Source: Bisporella sp. PMI_857 (lineage: Eukaryota > Ascomycota > Leotiomycetes > Helotiales > Helotiaceae). From it: a DNA stretch of 64,000 bases. Of this stretch, positions 56,379 through 64,000 are shown piece by piece; the stretch's first letter is position 1; each line of letters starts with the position of its first letter. A program made the position numbers and the translations under genes. The stretch lies in contig JAJSPD010000073.1 of assembly GCA_021307315.1 (NCBI GenBank), positions 62,001 to 126,000 of the forward strand, written 5' to 3'. The notes under the pieces were generated by a model that saw only the letters and a program-made list of their open reading frames with translations, had not been told where the DNA came from and ran no database searches.

Positions 56379-57408
56379 ATGGAGTCTCTACGATCTACTT
56401 TGCAGCCCATCACTCACAATCTGCCAGTCCCAATCCGCGACTTGGGTGTCTCTATCCTTGGCAAGACCTGCTATAAGAGCCTCCTCCTAGACATTGATCT
56501 CGAAGCCACGGAGTGTCTCAAGCTCGCCGTTTCCAAGGGACTCGGGATTGGAATCATCGGAGCCTCTGCTATCGTCAAGGTTCCGCAGATTATCAAACTT
56601 TACGGCTCGAAGTCTGCTTCTGGCATCTCGTTCCTATCATATTTGCTCGAATCTGCCTCTTACCTTATTTCTCTGGCCTATAATGTCCGCCAGGAGTTCC
56701 CATTCAGCACATATGGTGAGACGGGATTCATGTTGGTGCAGAATGTAGTCATATCAGCATTAGTGGTACGTTTACACCGGCCTTGGAAGCGCATTACTTC
56801 ATCATCTATGGAAGCTTGTCTCCAGGGTGGTGCTTAGGCCTGCGCGCTTTTGCGCGAGCCGTTTTCTGACTATTAGAACAGTTACACTATACAAACAAAT
56901 CTACTACAGCTGCCGCCTTCGTTGCACAGCTAGCCGCAAGCGCTTTCCTGCTTTTCAATAAGGACTTAGTTCCTTCAGAGACATTACAGTATCTACAAGC
57001 TGGTGCCGGCGCCTTGAGCGTTGCCAGCAAGCTGCCACAAATCTGGACCATTTACCAACAAGGTGGAACCGGACAATTAAGCGCCTTCGCAGTAAATTTC
57101 TCCTCCACATGATGTTACTTAACGCTAACAAGACACAGGTATTCAACTACCTTGCCGGCTCGCTCTCTAGAATCTTTACAACCCTACAAGAAGTGGATGA
57201 CAAGTTGATCCTTTATGGATTCATTGCAGGCTTTGCTCTGAACGCGGTCTTGGCTGCACAGATGATTTACTATTGGAATGCCCCAGTGGCGAAATCAAAA
57301 GGGAAGCAAAAGGAAAAGCTCCCAATTGCGCCATTTGCAACACCGGATGGGAAGTCCTCTGCTGCATCTAAGGGGAAACAACCTGGCTCACTTCGACGAC
57401 GAGGTTGA
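56379..57408 (+). CDS. MPDU1: PQ-loop protein MPDU1/Lec35 homologue, 288 aa
   Basis: Exons are 56379-56765, 56882-57091 and 57139-57408 (867 nt), all phase 0. The introns are 116 and 47 nt. Two PQ-loop repeats are visible: ASAIVKVPQIIKLYGSKSAS with GISFLSYLLESASYLISLAY, and VASKLPQIWTIYQQGGTGQL with SAFAVFNYLAGSLSRIFTTL. Several membrane helices surround them, and the C-terminus is basic (SLRRRG). MPDU1 is an ER membrane protein needed for use of dolichol-phosphate mannose and glucose in lipid-linked oligosaccharide and GPI synthesis. Length matches animal and fungal members. The ATG at 56379 was chosen because the upstream in-frame GTG is not a normal start. Confidence 0.87.
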
Positions 57409-58692
57409 GTGACTAAGTTGGTTATTGTGTTAACTTGTTTCGACTCCTGCGAGCAGCGGTTGCAGTCTGTTACTTATTTAAGATTTTCTAAAATGCATAT
57501 AATTTTATCTATTATCATACCTTTCATTCTTACTATATTTTGTCCTCTACCAAGCACTATTATATATTGTGTTGCGATCTGGAGGAAGTAGATGAGATTT
57601 TCGTGCTCGCCATCCATTCTGCAGGTCATGATCAAACTAGTCAGAGGTCTCTAGATTGCAAGCACGAGGCAAAGATTCACGAAATTTTGGGTCATCTGTG
57701 CTTTCCTTGTTGCTTATAAAGGGCTCCAGATACTACCTGGAATAGATGATTATCAAGTGTTGCATTCCTGCAAACCGTGATTTCGGGTTGAGTTTGTGAC
57801 TCAAGTGGCCAAAGGACATCGACTCGGAGATCCTAGTCTGCTTGATCTGCTAGAGCTATGTAATACATAGGGGAATCATTACTATTTGATCCCAAAATTA
57901 GTATAATTTTGTCAACTTAGAAACGGCGCTTCAGCTTCAAGCTTCCCAAACTATAAGATCCTCTGCTGTACAGATATCCCTCAATCATTTACCTTTTTTT
58001 GGTATGCTCGCAGCAGTAGCAGTGCTGGTCTCGGCGAAAGTCTGGGCGCAACTACTTAGATATGAAGTCGAGTGATGGCTCTGCCTTGAATTGCATGCCG
58101 TACTTGCACCTACTGAGATCGTGTTTGGGATTACTGTAAGGAGTCTAGGCGGGAAGGATTACATGTTGCAAATATTTATCTAAGAACAGGCAGGAAATTC
58201 GGTGGATATCCATTCTTGGAAGGTACGAAGTAAAAAAAAAGGGATAAGCGGAGGTTATGAAGATACAATGTAGACGTAGTGTGGAAGTGATGGTAAGCCA
58301 CTATCGTAAGCCTAGTAATAACGCGAGACAGCGGCCAATCTATTTATCCTGCCACTCAAAATAAGCAGTAACCATACCCACGAATAAGTATATCCGTTCA
58401 GATATCGAGTCAAACATTAGAGTGAGTCAACCTAAGTTGACTCACAATGCTGGCCATCCCCTTCTTCGCAGGGCATAAATAGAGAGAGAGAGAGACAATA
58501 GAGCTTTCGGTTTGCTAAATGTTATTACTGTAAATGTTGAGTTTTCAGACGACAAAGCATTTATTTGCTCCTATGATCTCGACGTGATATTCATCTATCT
58601 AGAAGTACTATTGATACCAAGCCTTGGACCCGCTTTAAATATATGATTCCGGAGTATCTAAAGGCCGACATCCGACGCGTCCTACCAAAAAA
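57409..58692. other. intergenic region upstream of the tRNA synthetase
   Basis: No gene seen in about 1.3 kb. It holds a short GA repeat (58479-58494) and the Gcn4-type sites listed separately. Confidence 0.4.
58422..58445. promoter_or_regulatory. paired Gcn4/CPC1-type binding sites in a perfect palindrome
   Basis: GTGAGTCAAC and GTTGACTCAC form a perfect 10-bp inverted repeat around a 4-bp spacer. They contain TGAGTCA (58423-58429) and TGACTCA (58438-58444), the consensus of the amino-acid-starvation activator Gcn4/CPC1/CpcA. They lie about 300 bases before the isoleucyl-tRNA synthetase start. tRNA synthetase genes are known targets of cross-pathway control, so a regulatory role is plausible. 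Confidence 0.6.
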
Positions 58693-58746
58693 ATGGCGAC
58701 TCTTGATTCCAGGAACGAGCAACAATCTGAATACCATGGCACCGAA

Positions 58747-61680
58747 ATGCCGGTCCGCCCTGCAAAGTCATGGTCATCAACCTTGAGGCTACCGAAGTCT
58801 TCTTTTCCGTGAGTGAATCAGCGAGCGTTGTTCAATCAGAATGGCATATTCAATTTACTAACCAATGCTAGACCGCGCCCATCGCCAGCAGATCAACCAA
58901 AATACCTCCAGAGATGTACCGGTGACCTCTACGACTGGCAGACCCGGGAGAGGACTGACCAGAAACCATTTATACTCCACGATGGACCTCCTTATGCAAA
59001 TGGAGATCTACATATTGGACACGCCTTAAATAAGATTTTGAAAGATATGATCTGTAGGGTGAAGGTACAGCAAGGTCGAAGAGTGGTCTACGTTCCAGGG
59101 TGGGATTGTCATGGCCTTCCAATTGAATTGAAGGCTCTTGAGGCGCAACGAAAGAGTCAGAAAGGGACTTCAAGCAAATCTTCTAGCCAAGATGGAGACA
59201 GCCAGGAGAGTAATGTCTTGAGTGCTATTCAGATCCGGCATGTCGCCCGGTCTCTTGCGACCAAAACGGTGAAACAGCAAATGAATGGGTTTAAAGAATG
59301 GGGAATTATGGCAGATTGGGAGAAGGCCTGGAAAACAATGGACAAATCATTCGAGGTCAAGCAGCTAGAAGTCTTTCTTACCATGGTCAAAAAAGGGTTG
59401 ATATTCCGTCGGTACAAGCCAGTGTATTGGTCTCCATCCTCGAGAACAGCGCTCGCTGAGTCGGAGCTTGAATATAAAGAGGATCATGAGTCCACAGCAG
59501 CCTATGTCAAGTTTCCTATCACAACAGTACCTGAATCTTTAGCCCGCAAGCTTAGAGATGCTGGCCAGCTTTATGCTGTTATCTGGACGACCACGCCCTG
59601 GACTTTGCCGGCAAACCGAGCGATTGCATTCAGCAATGGATTAGAATATTCCGTCGTCAAAAGCGGACCAGATCTGTTCATCGTGGCAAACGAAAGACTG
59701 CCTCATATCACCAAATTATGTTTCGGTGATGAGCCTCCTGAAGTCGTCGCAGACTCGTTTCTTGGCAGCGAATTCAATGGTGCTTATTATCGGAATATTT
59801 TGAGAGGGAAGGACTCTGAATTGCAGCCACTAATCCATGCCGATTTCGTCTCCGCTGGATCTGGCACGGGACTGGTTCATTGTGCTCCTGGACACGGAAA
59901 GGATGATTATGAAGTCTGCACTCGGCTGGGTATCAATGCTGACGCGCCCGTGAATGCCCTAGGATGCTTCACAAGTGCTGCACTGCCTGATGACCCCTCC
60001 GCTCTAGAAGGCCAAGCAGTGCTGGGTGGAGGTAGTGGCGCGGTGTTGAAGCTCCTTGGTGACCAGGTCCTTGCTGTTCATAAGTATAGGCACAAGTATC
60101 CTTACGACTGGAGAACAAAACTTCCCGTAATTGTTCGGGCCACTGAACAATGGTTTGCGGACGTTGGCAGCGCCCAAGATGCTGCCGTGAGCAGTTTGGC
60201 TGATGTTCGTTTCATTCCAGAGGGAGGAAGAACAAGACTGGAAACTTTCGTTAAAGGGAGAAGCGAGTGGTGTATCTCAAGGCAACGAGCTTGGGGTGTT
60301 CCAATCCCGGCGTTATATGGCGAGGATGGACAAGCAGTACTTACTGATGCATCTGTAACCCACATCATCAAAGTGATCAATGAACGAGGCATTGATGCTT
60401 GGTGGACGGACGCTCCAGATGATCCTGTTTGGCTAGCACCAGGACTCTCGGGAACTTTCCGCCGGGGCAAGGACACGATGGATGTCTGGTTTGATAGTGG
60501 CACGAGTTGGACACAAACCGATCAGCAGGCGGATGTATATCTTGAAGGCACGGATCAACATAGGGGTTGGTTTCAGTCAAGTCTGTTGACGCATGTTAGT
60601 GCATCAGACAGAGGCACTGCGCCGTTCAAAACTTTGATCACCCATGGATTTACTCTCGATCAAGAAGGTGGAAAGATGTCAAAATCTATTGGAAACACCA
60701 TTGCACCAAGTCAGATCATGGACGGATCGCTTCTTCCTGCGCCATCGACCAAGCGCAAAGGGGGTGGCTCATCGAACCTAGGGGCAGATTTATTGCGGTT
60801 ATGGGTTGCCAGCAGTGATTATACTCGAGATGTAATGATCGGACAACCAGTTCTAAAATCAAATCAGTCAGCACTTCTCAAGTACCGAATGATCATTAAA
60901 ATGCTGCTCGGGTCAATGCACGAGAGTGCAAGGACAGCACCAACTACCAAATTGGACGAAATTGCGCTCTGTCAGCTGAAAGCTGTTATGAACGAGGTAG
61001 CAACTTCATTTGACAATTTCGAGTTCCATAAAGGTATTAGCGCAATCAATCGTTGGATCAATCTTGAGGTTTCGGCTTTCTATCTAGAGGCAATGAAGGA
61101 CAGGCTATATACTGGTGATGGTGGTGGCGTCCTAGAGGAGATTTTCCAGGGCTTGCTACGGATGTTGACTCCAATCACTCCAAGTCTTGTGGATGAGGCT
61201 TGGGCTCATCTGCCTGACTGGCTGAAGGCTGAAAAACTCGTGCATCCGTTCCATCAGACTATTGATGAACCTCTCACATCACGAGACATCACCATTTCAG
61301 AGCATACCCGGGACGATATCCCCTGGCTTTTGAATGCAAATAGTGCCATTAAAATAGCTCAAGAGGAGGCGCGAGCTCTCAAAGTAATTGGATCGTCGCT
61401 GGAGTCGTCTGTGGTATTTTCACTACCTCAAGAGGCACAAGAGGTCTTCAGTCGGTATGCAGATGAGTTGGAGAGTATCTTTGTTGTTTCTTCTGTAGAA
61501 ATTAATGGGAAACCAGAGGGAGCCTGGAAATACTCTGCAGAGTTCGAGGCACCTGGCGGGAAAGCAACGGCTTGGATTCTGCCTCCAAAGGATTCGAAGT
61601 GTCCACGATGCTGGAGATTCGTTGCTCCTGCTGAGGACCAACTTTGTACACGATGTGATGACTTAGTGTCTGATAAGTAA
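58747..61680 (+). CDS. ISM1: isoleucyl-tRNA synthetase, mitochondrial, 956 aa
   Basis: Exons are 58747-58808 and 58872-61680, with a 63-nt intron (GTGAGT...TTTACTAACC...CTAG). The N-terminus MPVRPAKSWSSTLRLPKSSF is basic and Ser-rich, suitable for mitochondrial import. An in-frame ATG at 58693 would add 18 residues. Class I motifs: HDGPPYANGDLHIGHALNK (HIGH), YVPGWDCHGLPIELKAL, the editing domain (AVIWTTTPWTLPANRA), DVWFDSGTSW, EGTDQHRGWFQSSLL and GGKMSKSIGN (KMSKS). The C-terminus has a Zn ribbon, CPRCWR...CTRC, as in bacterial-type IleRS. It charges mitochondrial tRNA-Ile. Length is as expected for the organellar enzyme. Confidence 0.95.
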
Positions 61681-62006
61681 TAGCGTTGTTGTAAGATTAG
61701 TTGAATATACCCCTGTCATATTGTACATTAATGCGTTTCAAATATCTCGTGAGCCAATTATGGCGTATCCAGGAATCTTGATATCTGACATGATAAGCTG
61801 ACTGACTGAGCCCAGATAGAAGTCTTATGCGACTCTCAGCATAACTGCGTCTCCAACTCAGGGGCTAAACGAGAAGCCCCAATTTTAAGTACCAGATCCG
61901 GCGAGTCTAGAACCCTCAAGACCAATGCCTCTCTACGGGAACATGTTTTTATATGCGCAACAACGCGAAACAAGAGGAGCAACAAATTGCATATCAAGGC
62001 ACGACC

Positions 62007-62912
62007 ATGTCTCTCAATGCCTCCAAGCGCACATTCGAAACCTTCACTGAGCCCAATGGCACATCATCCCAAGATACCAGCGGCGCATCCCCCAAAAGGC
62101 CGTGCCCAGAACCAGACACAAAGCTCTGGGACAAGATAACCAGACTCCCCTCCGAGACGCTCCAAGCGCTCCTCTTCAACATCTGCACCGATCACCTTGG
62201 CGCGCGCGAGCTCGTACAAGCCGCGCACGAAGAGCGGCTCGCGAAGCTCGCGGCGCAACCGCCTCGAGCCTTCGACTCCTACGCGCGCCATTGCCGGGAC
62301 GCGCTCGATAAGCCGTATGTGGAGGGCGCCAGCGGCAGGCGCTACGAGCCCTTGGCCGAGATCGTGCAGACGCTCAGCGAGGCGCGGGAGGAGATTATGG
62401 AAGGCGCGGGGCCCGAGGAGAGGTACGAGACGAGGCGGAATGCGCTGGACGCGCTGAGGCAGATTTGCAAGGGCATCATGCTTTGCGAGCACCCGAGGGT
62501 TAGCGATGGGTTGCTGAGCGAGGGGTTCGTCCTGAATGAGTTTGCGGGGGCGATGGCGGACCTGGCGGGGGCGATGACGGACGAGGAGCGCGGGAGGTAT
62601 AAGGGCGAGGGGTATTATGAGAGATTGGTGGATCTACAGACGCATTGTGAGTGGGAGGTTGAGATGGACGGGCTGAGGGATGTTTATGAGATCTTTGACG
62701 GTCCTGATGTTGGTGGAGAAGACGCGGAGGATAGTGAGGAGGAACAGGAGGAATACCGAGCGGAGATCCAGAGCGCCCCCAAGGAGTCCGGCGCACAGGA
62801 AGCATCGTCCGCAGATCTGGTTCCTGTACAAGCACAACACGACATTGCCCTACCGTCTCATACTGCCGCTCCTCGGCGCACGAGCGTTTTCAATATCGGG
62901 GAACTCTTATGA
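62007..62912 (+). CDS. uncharacterised fungal protein, GC-rich gene, about 301 aa
   Basis: A single exon. The ATG at 62007 (MSLNASKRTFETF, context gaccATG) was preferred; an in-frame ATG at 61953 would add 18 residues. After a disordered start the protein is helical: LWDKITRLPSETLQALLFNI, ARELVQAAHEERLAKLAAQP, SYARHCRDALDKPYVEG, then RNALDALRQICKGIMLCEH. It ends with an acidic Glu-rich segment and TSVFNIGELL. The layout is shared by many uncharacterised fungal proteins; a resemblance to the Cut8/STS1 proteasome tether was considered but not convincing. GC content is far above that of its neighbours over 62,150-62,650. Confidence 0.72.
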   Translation: MSLNASKRTFETFTEPNGTSSQDTSGASPKRPCPEPDTKLWDKITRLPSETLQALLFNICTDHLGARELVQAAHEERLAKLAAQPPRAFDSYARHCRDALDKPYVEGASGRRYEPLAEIVQTLSEAREEIMEGAGPEERYETRRNALDALRQICKGIMLCEHPRVSDGLLSEGFVLNEFAGAMADLAGAMTDEERGRYKGEGYYERLVDLQTHCEWEVEMDGLRDVYEIFDGPDVGGEDAEDSEEEQEEYRAEIQSAPKESGAQEASSADLVPVQAQHDIALPSHTAAPRRTSVFNIGELL

Positions 62913-63379
62913 TTCAAGAGGCAGTGAGCGGCGCATCAGGCCGACGACCCAGGTATACAGATTAGGGAGGAGTTTTTGGTGTACAGGATTTTGCTTAATG
63001 ATACCCAATTTGAGTTTGAAATCTAGAATTAGCTGGACCGTTCTAGTTGAGTGCAATAGAAATTGCTGTCCATTACCAGTCACCATGCATGATTGAGCTA
63101 CAACTCAAGTTGTCACATCATCTCTCAAATTGCTTTTTCAACCTGTTTTGCTTGCTCCCTCTAAAATCTACCCGCACATTTTGTTCAAGTAATGTTACTA
63201 CAAAGTCTTAGGTGGAATGACTAGAGGAATGTTGGTGTTTTTCTAAGCTGTTGGAAGTAAGCCGTGTTCAAAGATCTGGTTGGATGTCTCATGTATTCAA
63301 TGAATGTCCTTTTACTAGATCTCAATTAATCATTTTAAAGTGTTTAATTTGATTTTTCAATATAGAAGCTGAACCCTTT
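62913..63379. other. convergent intergenic region
   Basis: About 470 AT-rich bases between the convergent 3' ends of two genes. Nothing recognised beyond likely 3' UTRs. Confidence 0.4.
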
Positions 63380-64000
63380 TTATTTTGCATGAGGCTCACT
63401 ACCACTTTCATCCTCAGACTCGGAGATGGACGGTTGTTCTTCTTTCTCTTCATTCTCGTCATCCAGCACCTCAGGGTCCAGCCTCGCCCTCTTTTGCTTT
63501 CTGTTCGAATAGTAGCGCGGTCTTTTAATTGGTCTCAAAAAGCCATCAATATGCAAGGCACCTCCCATATCACTCATATCGTCCAATAACAACTTAATCT
63601 CGCTCTCTGATAATGCATGAACCTTGTTCATGTGTTTTCTTAGATCCGCTAAGTTGCTGAAACTTGGGGATTGGCTCATACATCCAGCTACTGGGCAATT
63701 ATGTACACCAAGTGCGTCGTTCTCCTTTTCCTCCTCCTCTTCTTCCTCTGCATCATCATCAGAGTCATTGTCTGTAATATCTGTTCCATCAGAAGTAAAG
63801 TCAGGAATCTCCTCCGGCTGGTAAGTTGTGACTACATCCGCATTCTTAAGACCAAAGGGAACTTCAGGCATTGTCCTCATTTCCATGCTTTCCCCAAATA
63901 TATTTGCACACCTCTGAGTTGCCCTTGCAATAACATCCGGAGGAAAGCCAACAAGAGCAGCTGTACCAAGCACTTCACTCCAATCTCGTAGCCCCAGAAT
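63380..64000 (-). CDS. Rrn9-like protein, C-terminal part (runs off the window)
   Basis: The frame enters from beyond 64000 (ILGLRDWSEVLGTAALVGF) and ends at 63380. The start of the visible part (VIARATQRCANIFGESMEMR) matches fungal proteins annotated as Rrn9-domain RNA polymerase I upstream-activation factors. An acidic run follows (DDDAEEEEEEEKEND), then a C2H2-like finger (CPVAGCMSQ...LRKHMNKVH), a basic nuclear-localisation stretch (RKQKRARL) and an acidic end. If correct, it would act in rDNA transcription in the nucleolus. The N-terminal Rrn9 domain proper lies outside the window, so the assignment is tentative. Confidence 0.55.
   Translation of the reverse strand: MLGLRDWSEVLGTAALVGFPPDVIARATQRCANIFGESMEMRTMPEVPFGLKNADVVTTYQPEEIPDFTSDGTDITDNDSDDDAEEEEEEEKENDALGVHNCPVAGCMSQSPSFSNLADLRKHMNKVHALSESEIKLLLDDMSDMGGALHIDGFLRPIKRPRYYSNRKQKRARLDPEVLDDENEEKEEQPSISESEDESGSEPHAK

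Noticed and set aside
62064..62492. 142-aa minus-strand ORF
   Set aside because: Open only because the GC-rich plus-strand gene lacks stops in its antisense frame.

Overview
The window is nuclear DNA of a filamentous ascomycete (Pezizomycotina; Leotiomycetes is my best guess, not proven). The reasons are short 45-120 nt introns with GT/AG ends and CTAAC-type branch sites, fungus-restricted families (HET, Clr5, 2EXR, DUF7708, degenerate C2H2), an hacA gene with a 23-nt IRE1-type intron, and an AT-rich, mutated Fot1/pogo-type transposon that looks hit by repeat-induced point mutation (RIP). Most real genes are split, so exons were joined by eye from reading frame, splice signals and family resemblance.

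Layout. 0-9 kb: a frameshifted small membrane protein, a broken ankyrin gene, and an intact 744-aa C2H2-type protein. 9-14 kb: a long gene-poor leader and the unfolded-protein-response bZIP factor HacA. 15-24 kb: a HET gene with one in-frame stop, a membrane-anchored Ppn2-like phosphatase, a Clr5-domain protein and a BTB-like protein. 24-32.4 kb: a decayed accessory block with an AT-hook/membrane pseudogene, a small inverted-repeat element carrying a 1,998-bp pogo-like insertion, a decayed DUF7708/NTPase gene and a nonsense-interrupted AAA ATPase. 32.7-42 kb: a 2EXR protein, phosphofructokinase, Mediator subunit MED17 and a nine-exon Rap-type GTPase (RSR1/KREV-1). 42-50.6 kb: gene-poor, with a tRNA-Gly-like gene, an amidase pseudogene and relics of a STAND-like N-domain and a kinase. 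50.7-64 kb: a candidate secreted peptide, a Cys-motif protein, a membrane protein, a chromodomain protein, the PQ-loop protein MPDU1, mitochondrial isoleucyl-tRNA synthetase, a GC-rich uncharacterised gene and the 3' part of an Rrn9-like gene.

How it fits together. The intact genes are unlinked housekeeping functions (glycolysis, transcription, ER stress, polarity, glycosylation, mitochondrial translation). Between them lie at least four non-self-recognition or signalling type genes (ankyrin, HET, DUF7708/NTPase, AAA), each broken by only one or a few point lesions, clustered around the transposon. This pattern suggests birth-and-death turnover of an accessory repertoire.

I found no convincing new multi-gene system. 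The most unusual items are the nested element with its repeated 30-bp units, the long overlapping frame of HacA, the 10-nt microexon of the Rap GTPase, the paired Gcn4-type sites before the tRNA synthetase, and the chromodomain frame that stays open past its stop.
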